A DNA stretch of 64,000 bases from Mesostigma viride (taxonomy: Eukaryota > Streptophyta > Mesostigmatophyceae > Mesostigmatales > Mesostigmataceae): positions 124,001-188,000 of the forward strand of contig RPFO01000934.1 of assembly GCA_009746045.1 (NCBI GenBank). Direction: 5' to 3'. The notes beneath the pieces were generated by a model, which saw nothing but the letters and a program-made list of their open reading frames with translations, did not search any database and was not told the origin of the DNA. A program made the translations under genes and the position numbers. Of the stretch, positions 49,441 through 59,649 are shown in pieces; positions within the stretch are counted from its first letter, which is position 1; each line of letters starts with the position of its first letter.

Positions 49441-50400
49441 ACCTACCCACTAGCATGGCACGAAGGCATACCATACAATAGCATGGCGTTGCCAAAGCGA
49501 AAAAAGAGATCTCGGTGGGGAGAAATTGCCCAGCAAAACTGACAACCATGCAAGGCAAAAAACTTGAATAACTTACGGTGGACATCGGCACATAATGAGT
49601 AGCCCAGATGTGCCGGGTGTAGAGTAAACGAGGCCGAAAATGTCGTGTAACTCAAAGGCATCTTTAGTAGCCTGTCAAGCGACGGGAACGAGTGGAAACC
49701 TGAAGAATGGCAAAAGACATTAAGTCGACTGCCATACATAAAAGATAGAGAATCAGTAGTACACAGCTCCCCTCATGGAGCAGTAAGCAAATGAGCGATG
49801 ATTAACAAAGTGTGAGACAGATAGCCGATGCGACTCCTTGCGACTAAACGTGGCATGCATATGCGGGCGCTGATTAGGAACATTGGCTTACTTTGTTTAG
49901 CGTAATGCGATTGCAGTAGCTTCGTGAAATGCCGCATGCGCACGATGTCACGAAATTTAAATTTCCTTTAGGAACAAAGACGAACAAATTGATGTAGCTG
50001 GCTAAGGACTACGCCATGGTAGGCTAGCTGTATCGGAGAGAGCGCTGTAGATGGCTGGAAAAATGATAACTCAATCATGCTAAACTGCGGCTCCAAAGGC
50101 TTGTCCTAGTGCGCCTTTGGCTTTCTTCTTCTTCAGGCGCAATAAGCCCGCGATTCTTTTTTAGTCCAAATATTCTTTCACCACTACTGACCGGCTGGCG
50201 ACTGCAAATCGGCATGGCCGGCTAATTATGAGGCAAGCGTTGCAAGGGCAGACGCTTGTGATCGTTGATAAATTCGAAAAATCGTTCTCGCCCGGCGCGG
50301 CGGTTCACAACTCCCCACCTGCAAACTCGACTAGCACAGGTACGGGGGCGTTCCTGAAACCAGTCCCGTACACGCAACCGTTCTATCCGGCCCTCGGCAA
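49440..50400. other. Transposon interior without a recognised gene
   Basis: Several short frames, none with a motif. It lies between the minisatellite and the CAAC-type microsatellites inside the nested elements. Confidence 0.4.
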
Positions 50401-50404
50401 ATAT

Positions 50405-50690
50405 AGAATCTCTGCTGCACTTCCGCGGCGTGGGACACAACAACAACAACAACAACTTCCGCGGCGTGGGATTCAACTAACTAACTAACTAACTTCCGCG
50501 GCGTGGGAACCAACAACAAGAACAAGAACAAGAACAAGAACAAGAACAACACGCAACCGCTCTGTGCCGTACCTAGAACGGGACGAGTACAAGACCGTAT
50601 CGGCCAGTATAGATTCTCTGCTGCCCATGTGCGGCGTGGGACACAACAACAACAACAACAACAACAAGACCCTAACCGGGGACTGTTTCG
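50405..50690. repeat. Constant 16-bp core alternating with different microsatellites
   Basis: CTTCCGCGGCGTGGGA is followed by (CAA)n at about 50427, (ACTA)n at about 50470, (CAAGAA)n at about 50508, and a GCGGCGTGGGACACAACAAC copy at about 50632. Segments ending TATAGAATCTCTGCTGC and TATAGATTCTCTGCTGC precede the first and last cores. Confidence 0.85.
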
Positions 50691-50789
50691 GTTACGGCCC
50701 CGTACTAGGCTCGGTTCGGTGTACGCGGCGTGTACGTAGCGTGACATTAATTCTAGTGGACGCCAAGTGGACGTAAAAAATGGCCTGTA

Positions 50790-51229
50790 AGGCATACGAC
50801 ACAAAGTATACTTGCCGTAAATGTTACGGCCCGTATACTTTGTGTCGTTTACGGTAGTAAATTTACTGCAGCATACGACACAAAGTATACGGGCCGTAAA
50901 GTTTACGGCCCGTATACTTTTTGTCGTATACTAAAGTAAAATTTACTAAAGTATACGACAAAAAGTATACGGTAGTAATTTTTACGGCCCGTATACTTTT
51001 TTTCGTATACTAAAGTAAACTTTACTAAAGTATACGACAAAAAGTATACGGGCCGTAAAGTTTACTAAAGTATACGACAAAAAGTATACGGGCCGTAAAC
51101 TTTACGGCCCGTATACTTTTTGTCGTATATTGAAGTAAAGTTTACGTAACGTATACGGAGCCCGTATACGTTTACGGGCCGTATACGGGGCCCGTATACG
51201 TGTACGGGCCGTAAGTTTATAGTATAGTG
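50790..51229. repeat. Palindromic GTATACGGGCC array, right
   Basis: Units ACAAAAAGTATACGGGCC, GTAAAGTTTACGGCC and CGTATACTTTTTGTCGTATA alternate as inverted repeats. Several are perfect palindromes over 30 bp long. It mirrors the array at 42424-42790 in inverted orientation. Confidence 0.9.
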
Positions 51230-51508
51230 AATGAACGCGCTTTTAGCTTTAGTGCACTATACACTAGCTAGCTCATCACGCAATTATTTGTTCCTACTAC
51301 AGGTCGGCGCGCCGCAGTCTAGGCAAGCAAATGCACCCACCTCGTAAGCCAAAAATATGCCAAAAATACGCGAAAATACGCAAAAATGCGCAAAAATACG
51401 CGTTGCGTATGAAAGTACCCCATTTTCGTACGCGCCGCTTGCGTATCGCGCATAATACGCTAAATACGGCGTATAATATACGGCGTATGAATCATCACTG
51501 GGCTTGGC

Positions 51509-51700
51509 AGCTTCCCCCCTGCGGTCTGCCGTTGCTGGAGGTAGGTCGGCCATAGCTCCTGTCGCCGCTGTAGCTTCGCCAGGGTCATGAGTCGACGTCC
51601 ACCGTGTGTATAGGAAGTCCTCGCGAGCATCTTGTGGCGGTTACTAAATTAACCATCGCCAAGCGCCTCGCCTGAGCCCAAGAACCCCTGCCAATGATGA
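51509..51700 (-). pseudogene. L1-like LINE ORF1 C-terminal domain, part 1
   Basis: The reverse strand reads LMTLAKLQRRQELWPTYLQQ and then RQTAGGKLP. It continues across the hAT into KPVYWRG at 41336. This matches QQRRDLWPDYLRHKEPPE ... KVYWRG of the plus-strand copy. Confidence 0.65.
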
Positions 51701-51949
51701 TCGCAAATGGAGCCAATTCTCGCCCGGCGCCACATCCTTCTCATTCCTCGAGTGGCAAGGGTTGTGACGCCGCAGGAATGCGTCGAGGTCCTCTGCAGTT
51801 CCTCGAACAGCTACATAGGAACGCGGAAGCTCTTTGCATGTGCCCCAGAAGGGGGGGGCGGCTATCCACTACAGCGACATTTACTGGCTCTACGCTTTTG
51901 ACGAACCACGCCAACGCCTGTTTATCTTGACCAGCCACTACCAGCGCGG

Positions 51950-52905
51950 CCGCCTATAGGCGACTGATCGACAGAACGCTCCGCACCCCAGCCCCCGCGC
52001 AGCCGGCCAAGTGCATCGGCTTCCTCCCTCTGCAAGGATTATATATACCTCCGAGTGATTTCACTCTGCTGTAAGTAATTATATTTTTAATATATACCTC
52101 CGCGCAGTGCTGGAGGAGCACGTGACCTGGCCGCTGGCCGAGCAGTTGACATCGCTGAACACCACGCTCCACACGGTGGAGGCCCGGGTCACCAATGTGG
52201 AAACCAGTGTCGATCGTCCACAAGCTCCAACCTCAGTTCACGGCGCTATATATACACCGCGGCGCAGGCATCTGAGACGCACGCTGCACTTGTCTCTCGC
52301 CTTCAACCAGGTGGATCGAGGGCAAGTGCGGCGTGCTCATGAAGAAGCTTGAAGCCATCACCGCCCACACCGAGGCCGGCTGGCCACACAGGTCCCAAAG
52401 ATAGCGGAGCGCAGACGGCCACCATCGCATCCCAGCCACCCCGGGAGGATGCTGACGATCTCCCGCCGCTCTCCTACGCGTGACCTGCTGCAGTCAGCGA
52501 CCGCCTCAACCACTGACGCCATCGCCACGAAACTCCAGGAGCTGCATGGGGGACCTTCGCCATGCATGCAAAACAACAGGAGGCCACCGACCGCGCTCGC
52601 CGCGAGTGCCGAGTGGTGCTGCGTCGTTTCCCCCAGAAGCCTGAGGTGAGACGTCAACCACCCTTGCCGACGAGCTCAAGAACCAGCTTCTTACCCTCAT
52701 GGGCCTGGTACCGGTGAGGTAGAACTGCGCGGGTGCCACCGCCTTCCCCACTCACCGGACAAGGCATGCAGCTCCCCCTGACCAGTCCTGCTCACCTTCC
52801 CCTCCCCTGAGGACAAGCAGCGGTTCCTCTCGATCTCGTCGCAAGAGGTTGCACGACCTCACCTGGACGCTGGACAACGACCTGCATGACCCCCGCGCTC
52901 AGCAG
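51950..52905 (+). pseudogene. L1-like LINE ORF1 copy, 5' portion
   Basis: VLEEHVTWPLAEQLTSLNTT and LHTVEARVTNVETSVD form a coiled-coil-like N-terminus. A frame-shifted middle leads to LTWTLDNDLHDPRAQQ at the hAT insertion point. A 36-bp LINE-B tail interrupts it at 52054-52089. Confidence 0.6.
52054..52089 (+). mobile_element. 36-bp LINE-B 3'-end insertion with 13-bp target duplication
   Basis: AGTGATTTCACTCTGCTGTA AGTAATTATATTTTTA sits between two copies of ATATATACCTCCG (52041-52053 and 52090-52102). Sequence identity with the 3' end at 5080-5130 and at 58515-58569 identifies the source. Confidence 0.85.
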
Positions 52906-52913
52906 CAGTGTGA

Positions 52914-53060
52914 GATCATACGCCGTATAATACGGTATAATACGGTATAATACGTAATACGCTGGCTTTTAGCGTATGATTTTTCATACGTAATACGTTT
53001 TAGCGCATAATGACGTATAATACCGTATAATACCGTATAATGCCGTGTTTTCCGCGTTTT
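52914..53060. repeat. Subterminal TACGGTATAA repeats, left end of the 6-kb hAT
   Basis: Tandem TACGGTATAA and inverted TATAATACCG units. The counterpart is at 58857-58945. Such motifs are typical transposase-binding arrays in hAT ends. Confidence 0.8.
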
Positions 53061-53132
53061 TTTTGCGTTTTGCGCGGCTAGGATGCCAGAACGACAGGGC
53101 AACGATTTGAAGCCACAGATTTCGTATCTCTA

Positions 53133-53794
53133 CTATAAGTACTGACCCGTCTGAACTTTCACAATTCGACGCGATCTTATTTTGACATTGTGGTGCACAG
53201 TGCGCGCACCGTGCGGAGGTGGCCATGGCGACGTGCGTTCCGTTAAAATATGGCTAATCCGGCGGGCAACAGGCGAAAAAATTAAGCCGATGGTTAAAAG
53301 TGATGTTCTATTATGATGTTTCATAGCAAGATCTGCACTATTTGCAAATTCGCTGCCTTTGTTGGTACAGATTTGCACGGGGGTCTCATCCAACGTCAAT
53401 TTGGCCGCGATGAATAATCTAGCATGTGTGCCTGCGACGGTAGAACTCGACATTCGTGGGTTATTTTGATGCAGCAAGAGCCGTTTAGTAACGGACACCA
53501 TGAAAATAACCTAAGCATCTTCGATCTGCGGCCATTTCCTGTCATTTCTAAAATGATTTCGTTCAGGCCTGCGCGATCCGCGGTTAATCCATCCATGGCT
53601 GGCTGGCTTTTCTTGCGCGCCTGGGTAGGAAATAATGCCGGCCGTAGTACGTTGATTTGCCGCATGTCACCGCCCAGTCTGTTTGCGCTCTTAATGAACC
53701 TGGCATGAAACTTTTTGCGCCGTTTCTGGGTTTTTCTTGCTATTTTGTTCTCCACTTGTTGCAGTTGTGCTATCAGATTTTCCGCAGCTTTCAA
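53133..53794 (-). other. Overlapping short frames inside the 6-kb hAT, unidentified
   Basis: The minus strand reads LIAQLQQVENKIARKTQKRR and NRLGGDMRQINVLRPALFPT in one frame, and ETPVQICTNKGSEFANSADL in another. They look like parts of one decayed coding region, perhaps captured or transposase-related. I cannot assign a family. Confidence 0.3.
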
Positions 53795-54229
53795 TGGTTT
53801 TCCTTACGCTGCGTATGCCATGCTTCCTAAAGCTACCCAGAATTGATCGGGCAGTTATCTGGCTTTGCTACGCTTCCTGTATGGAGGTTTTCACACGGTA
53901 GACATTCTATATTGCGTAGTCAAGGACCCTAGCTGCCTGGGAGCGGCATCACCGTTGCAAGGAGCTGGCGAGCTCATAGACGCCTGTCATGCTCTTCAGC
54001 CTGCTGGAAAACAAGGTTGTTGTATGGAAGGTGAGAATATGTGAGTTACTTATCACATCCCCACCTGTTTAGCCTCCGTGGTTCCCCAACGGGGACACGA
54101 GATTAATTAATATTAATTAATTAATTCAGTTAATTAATTAATTAATGCACAGTACCACGAGTCACACACCTGTAGTCACATGCAGCTCAGTATATTCACA
54201 TAGCATCGCACCATGCAAACATACTACAT

Positions 54230-54969
54230 TTTGATTCAGCCGTGTTCAGCCCGTCTCACGGTGCGAGACTGAACAAGTCTCGCGTGCAGACACGTGTGTA
54301 GTACTCCTACACACAGATCTCGAGTGATTTATCTAGTACCAAATCCGAAAGGCTTGCATCACTCCCCGGACAGGAGAACTTTTGCGGATGACTGTAGGTG
54401 TAAGTTGGCGATGCCATGGTAACCGGAGACGTCCGTCCTATAGTCAGCAAAATTGGTGCGAGAGGTCCCCAGTTCGATTCCGGTCGGATTCATTTGCAGA
54501 TCGCGTTTTCCGCGTTTTCCGCGGCCCGGCACTGAACGCAAAGGTTTTCACCTTTGCGGAGTGTCTGATCAGAATATACGCTTGGCTGATTTCGATAGTA
54601 CCGGCTACGCCCCCTTCTAAAGAAGGATTCAGCCGTGTTCAGCCCGTCTCACGGTGCGAGACTGAACAAGTCTCGCGTGCAGACACGTGTGTAGTACTCC
54701 TACACACAGATCTCGAGTGATTTATCTAGTACCAAATCCGAAAGGCTTGCATCACTCCCCGGACAGGAGAACTTTTGCGGATGACTGTAGGTGTAAGTTG
54801 GCGATGCCATGGTAACCGGAGACGTCCGTCCTATAGTCAGCAAAATTGGTGCGAGAGGTCCCCAGTTCGATTCCGGTCGGATTCATTTGCAGATCGCGTT
54901 TTCCGCGTTTTCCGCGGCCCGGCCGCACTGAACGCAAAGGTTTTCACCTTTGCGGAGTGTCTGATCAGA
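54230..54969 (+). mobile_element. Dimer of a tRNA-derived SINE with 9-bp target duplication
   Basis: Two units, 393 bp apart, each start GATTCAGCCGTGTTCAGCCC and end CTTTGCGGAGTGTCTGATCA. Each carries a Pol III B box in CCCCAGTTCGATTCCGG. ATACTACAT flanks the pair (54221-54229 and 54970-54978). The second unit has a small GGCC-type insertion near its end. It is nested in the 6-kb hAT, just after a TTAA tail at 54100-54145. Confidence 0.8.
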
Positions 54970-54984
54970 ATACTACATGCATTA

Positions 54985-57400
54985 ATTGTATACTACTGTA
55001 GTATTCACAACGGTCTGAAAGTGCCAAAAAACACCCATCTTACTCCTCCTAGCTGCACTAATATTCGGATGATGGTCAAACTTGGTGGCTGGCTTCTCCA
55101 TGGTACCCAGATTTACTGTGCCAAGTCACACCTTGGTTGGCCACTTGGTGCTCACAGAATGGTGACGTCCAAAAGCATAAAAAACGCCAAAATTGCCAGT
55201 TTTATTCATAATTAATTCCACAAACAACACAATTAATGTCGTTTTGACCTGGAAATGGGCAGACACATTAAATATAACATATGCAGCTCAAGTACCAAGT
55301 TGCAACCGAAATAGAGATGGGATGGCCAGAAATTATGCTGTCAACCGTCACAAATACGGTCATTTGGAGCATTTTATGGATCATTAAATGCACCCAACAG
55401 TGCAAATGAGCTCAGATTAACCTGGAAGTAAGCAAACACTTCACTTGCAACATCTGCAGGCTGGCTGCAAAGTTGCACCTTGATTGAACACCAACTAGTT
55501 ACATGATTCTGCTGTCACGCGTCACTCTCGCGCAAAATTTGGATATATAATGCACCACAGGTAGCGCAAATGAGTTCAGACAGAGCTGAAATTTTTAATG
55601 CAATTTAAATAGAGCATGCTGAACATGATTGCCAAGTATTACCTCAGTCACACCACAGATGACGATGTGTCACAGTGACACGTGACAGCAGCCAACATCA
55701 TATAGTATATATTTCCTTACAAGTTCATACCCCATAACAGTACGAGCTGAGGTAAGGTTGAACTCCAACTTGGTTATCTCCACCCATACATGTGGCATGC
55801 ACTTCATCATGGAAATACATGAACAGTTGTCTCTTTGATACATCAATAGTATTAACTACCAACATTCCAATGGTGGGGCGTGTTGAGAGAGAGCAACTAG
55901 TTGGCAAGTCAAATAGTGGTTCGAAGCAAACATGGCTGCACACTACATTTGCTTGCAGTTGCTATCTAACATCTCTAGCACATTAACTAGCCAGCTAGCT
56001 CGCATGCCAAACAATCTTCTAAAGGTGCATGGGCATTTTTTTATGTGTTGTTCATCGTGCACCCTGGACTACCAATCCTAGTGAAGCATGGGCTATGCAC
56101 GGCAGATGGAGGATGTGGCCATGGGCATGCCATGAGCTGATGCCAGCGAAGGTGCTGGCAGCAGGCAGGTCAGGCAGCAGTAGTGGGATCTAGTGATGCA
56201 GAAGAGAGTGGCACATGTGGTAGAAAGTAATGCAGATGGCAGTAGTATGGCCAGTGGCACGAGGCAGCGATCATGAAGGCTATCGTTATGCAGATAGACG
56301 TTATGGTCTAGCCTTGAGGTTATGTTGCTACTGCTGCATGATGGAAGGGAAATTTATGTGGCAGGTGGCACGGTACAGCCAACAGTGGTGTAGTGTGCAA
56401 ACCAACTCATTGGGGTGGGCTTGTGGTGAAAGCTCTCCATTCAGATTTCCGTGGCAACACACCAGGTCATGATATTCTGTGGTGCTGGCAAGTGGTAGTG
56501 ACAGATTGATCATGCCAGTGATTGATAGCAATGGTGAGCAGTAGGGTGCCTTCTTTGATACTACTGGCATTATCTGTTGTGCCAGGTGCCAGCTATGTCA
56601 GCTGCCGATGCTGCTAAATGTGGCCCCAGTTTCTGGTGCTACGATAGAAGAGATGAAGAGGGCCGGCAGGAACTTGTGGCTGCAATCACGATCAAGGCTG
56701 CGATGGGCGAAGTCAATATGGCAGATTGTGGCAGCAATGGTGCAGGGCCTGGCGTTATCGTTAATGGCAGATTCCATACTGAGTTGTAGGGACACTGCCA
56801 GCAGTTACACCAACAGGCGAGACTCATGGTGGTGGACGTTGCTCCTGGTGGGAGTCTATAATATCTGTCACATGGGTATGCGCACACGATGCACCTGGTG
56901 GTCCTCCATGCTAACGACAGGAATGTTGGTATTGCTATGCAATCGTGGCACTGCTAACAACGGCGTAACAGTGGTAGGTGTGTTGGGGTGGTGGGGAGTG
57001 ATGTGGCAGTGGTGTGGCAGCAAGCACTTTGGTAATCGTTATTGTGATGTTGTTGTGAGCCCGTAGAAGGTGTCCTGGTGAGATTCATGCCTCTGTTGTG
57101 CCCGCAACAATATTCATCATCATAGGCAGCAACCATATCAAAGACAAATCAGCCCCCTTCCATGTATAGTACTTAATTCTCAGCCTGCTTCAACATATCT
57201 GAATGTAACAAGGGCAATGAATCCTGGGTTTCCCAAGGCAGCAACAGCATCTGCGCACTTCACATACCTGGGCTCCCCCCTGGTTTCTTCGTGCCTCCCA
57301 GCCCCAGATCAGAACACGCCGCCCATCATTGATAAACATGGTGCATTATAATCTGGCCAAGGAAAGAGGTTGAAATACTTACCAACAGTCCGCTAAAGTG
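54985..57400. other. hAT interior without a recognised gene
   Basis: AT-rich to 56.0 kb, then TGG/GCA-rich to 57.1 kb. No frame longer than about 150 codons and no motif. Nothing I can support. Confidence 0.4.
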
Positions 57401-58300
57401 GAGCCCCAGCAGCGTGTTGTATGGCCTGTTAAAGCTGGATAAGCTCCAGGGTTGCACATCAACACACCTATATGTGCTGACTGTTGAATACAGGACATGT
57501 ACCTTCTGTTTGTTGCCTTCAGGCTCAGCTTCCTACGCCATGAATTACACTTGGAAGAATGAACAGGCGCACATCACGCTGTTTGGGGAGGCTGGCCATG
57601 GCTTACGTCTCCCTCTCGAGCAGCGATGCTTGACGAGGCGTCCGGCGTAACATGAACGAGGCGCTTTCACGAGCCTCGGGGAAAGAGACAGGCAGAAAAT
57701 CTGGAAGGGGAACGGGGCTGGCTTCACCCTACCTTGGATCCGGATGCCGAAAAAGCAGGTTCCACTGTACAGCGTCGACTCAACCAGCGCAATGCGTATT
57801 CATGCTTCATTTCGCAACGATCGCAGGCGATATTCAGTGATGAGCGCAGGTCTACACTACAGAGCCAGCAAAAAATCAGGCTGGGCTTCGCTCTAGAAGT
57901 TGTTGAAGCGCCCTGCGCAAATGGGATGACAAAAATGAAAGAAACGAGGGAGTGGCATATTTTTACGTGCGTTGCCATGATCAGCCCCGCACGCACCCTC
58001 CTGGCAGTTCCAACTGCTGCGGCAACGAGGCATTTACAATGGCAGTCGTTTTAACAAAAAGTTTTTCGGTAAAAATTTTTGAATTAGTCATAGAATCGGG
58101 CGAGCGGCTTACCTCGAACTACACTGTCGCCGTTTTCGATAAGTTTCCGGTGTGACTTTTGGGGGGTCCACTGCAAAATGCAGCGGACCTGACCCGACCT
58201 CGCGAAAATGCCCGCCCTTTTTCTGTTTTCCTGAAAAAATGGACCGATTTCTTTAGGATAAAAAAATATCTACGTGAAGTAGATGAGTTATGAAGGCTCA
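57400..58300. other. hAT interior with short frames, unidentified
   Basis: Frames of 60-106 codons on both strands, such as ITLFGEAGHGLRLPLEQRCL. The mixed composition differs from the preceding AT-rich interior, so a captured fragment is possible, but nothing is identifiable. Confidence 0.3.
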
Positions 58301-58514
58301 AAATGAATTCGCTGTCCGTAATGTGATCTCAGGACGGTCGCTAGGATTTTCACGGCCGCCATGGGTGCTGCGTGACTTTTTGCCTCGTCGTCACCTTCCC
58401 GCCCACCAGATTTTCGGGATCTCGCGCCAATTTGGTGACGGAGTAAGATGGTCGTTTTTGGCGGGGCTCGGACCGTTGTGTTTGCGTGCATGCACAGCCA
58501 CATATATATATTAA

Positions 58515-58569
58515 GGGCGTTTGCTTTGGTTTGAGTGATTTCACTCTGCTGTAAGTAATTATATTTTTA
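58515..58569 (+). mobile_element. 55-bp LINE-B 3'-end insertion with 15-bp target duplication
   Basis: GGGCGTTTGCTTTGGTTTGA through ATATTTTTA lies between two copies of ACATATATATATTAA (58500-58514 and 58570-58584). An older inverted relative follows at 58590-58625 (AATTACTTGCATCAAAGTGA), so the two form an imperfect hairpin. Confidence 0.85.
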
Positions 58570-58953
58570 ACATATATATATTAAAATATATAATTACTTG
58601 CATCAAAGTGAAGGCACCCAAGTAAACATAACCAATATAAAGCCACATATATACACATACACACAATTATGCATGCGCACGTTTACATTCTCAGTATTAC
58701 ATGCAATACATCGATCGTGTCCACAATATCCACCGTATAGAGTATAGCCGAGGGTAGGGCAACCTTGGATTATGTCCAAAACAGTGTTAAAAACATGTGG
58801 ATTGATGGTGGGTGTCTTAAAATGTGTAAAATCAGAGTATTCTGAGTGTGTCCGTACGAAAACGTATAATACCGTATTATACCGTATTATACCGTATTAT
58901 ACATTATACTCCACCGTGACCGTATAACGCGTATAACGTACGATCTCACTCTG

Positions 58954-59105
58954 CTCAGCAGCCGCCAGCAGCAGCAGCAGCGACGCGACCTGTGGCCTGA
59001 CTACCTCCGCCACAAAGAACCCCCAGAAGCTCATTAAGGTGTACTGGAGGGGTGGGGACCTGATGATCAACCACAAGATGTTGTGGTCGCCCCCTGCGGG
59101 CTAGA
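58954..59105 (+). pseudogene. L1-like LINE ORF1 C-terminal domain after the 6-kb hAT
   Basis: QQQQRRDLWPDYLRHKEPPE and, in a shifted frame, KLIKVYWRGGDLMINHKMLW then SPPAG and stop. This is the ORF1p C-terminal domain, continuing from 52905. Confidence 0.65.
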
Positions 59106-59319
59106 AATATTATAGCCCTAGCTTGAATCATTGGTAGTCACTGGGCCGCCATGGCAGCCATGCCTAGAATGTTTGCCTAGCCGAGCTACCATACCTAGTC
59201 ACGTGCCCCGCTAACGCACGGTACACAACCAGCCATAGTCTTAGCTTAGCCTTTGTACAGCCTTGCTACGTCCTGGCTATGATCAGATTACTTGCCCACG
59301 CTCCTTGTCATGATATGCT

Positions 59320-59516
59320 CACATGGGTCTTATTGCACCCACAGAACTTGCCGGATCGTCTATCGTGTCCGATGGCTGCTGTGGCATGCCTCTGGCATGA
59401 AGGAGAAAGGGGGTCTCTCCCCTAAGTTTCTTCCTGTTGTGCACACACAGGGACTAAAAGCACTACGGTGCTCCGTGACTCCCCAACGGGAGCACGAGTT
59501 TAATTAATTAATTAAT
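59320..59516 (+). mobile_element. LINE 3' end with TTAA tail
   Basis: ATTGCACCCACAG, CACACACAGGGACTAAAAGC, CTCCGTGACTCCCCAACGGG, then TTTAATTAATTAATT. Parallel to 60870-61063. Confidence 0.65.
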
Positions 59517-59649
59517 TGTGGCGTTTACGAAACAACAGCTTATCGACCCCCAAGTAGTCAAAGGTGACTGAACACGGGAGCCAGGCCACTGGCAGCCTTG
59601 CCCCGCACGCGGGGAAGGCAGACCGCCGACATGCATCCGCAACTCACCA

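Larger units (their letters stand above)
42424..51229. mobile_element. CACTA-like element nested in the hAT
   Basis: The left end is CACTATACTATAAATTTACG and the right end, reversed, is CACTATACTATAAACTTACG. Similarity continues through GCCCGTACACGTATACGG, about 38 bp with one mismatch. Dense GTATACGGGCCGTAAA motifs in both orientations fill the subterminal zones (to 42790 and from 50790), as in En/Spm-type elements. Flanking duplication is at most AA, which is weak. No transposase is visible. Confidence 0.6.
41337..51500. mobile_element. hAT-like element, 10,164 bp, with perfect 8-bp target duplication
   Basis: Left end CAGTGATGATTCATACGC; the right end read in reverse is identical for these 18 bp. 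The flanks are GGCTTGGC on both sides (41329-41336 and 51501-51508). Subterminal regions are full of TACG and TATAATACG units. Outside the element, the two halves of one LINE ORF1 domain join up. I recognise no complete transposase. Contents: a Lys/Glu-rich ORF, a CACTA-like element and two satellite arrays. Confidence 0.88.
52906..58953. mobile_element. hAT-like element, 6048 bp, with perfect 8-bp target duplication
   Basis: The left end is CAGTGTGAGATCATACG and the right end, reversed, is CAGAGTGAGATCGTACG (17 bp, two differences). CTCAGCAG flanks both sides (52898-52905 and 58954-58961). TATAATACGG/CCGTATTATA repeats are subterminal at both ends. The host LINE ORF1 reads on across it (LHDPRAQQ, then RRDLWPDYLRHK). 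Only short ORFs are inside; none is a clear transposase. Confidence 0.87.
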
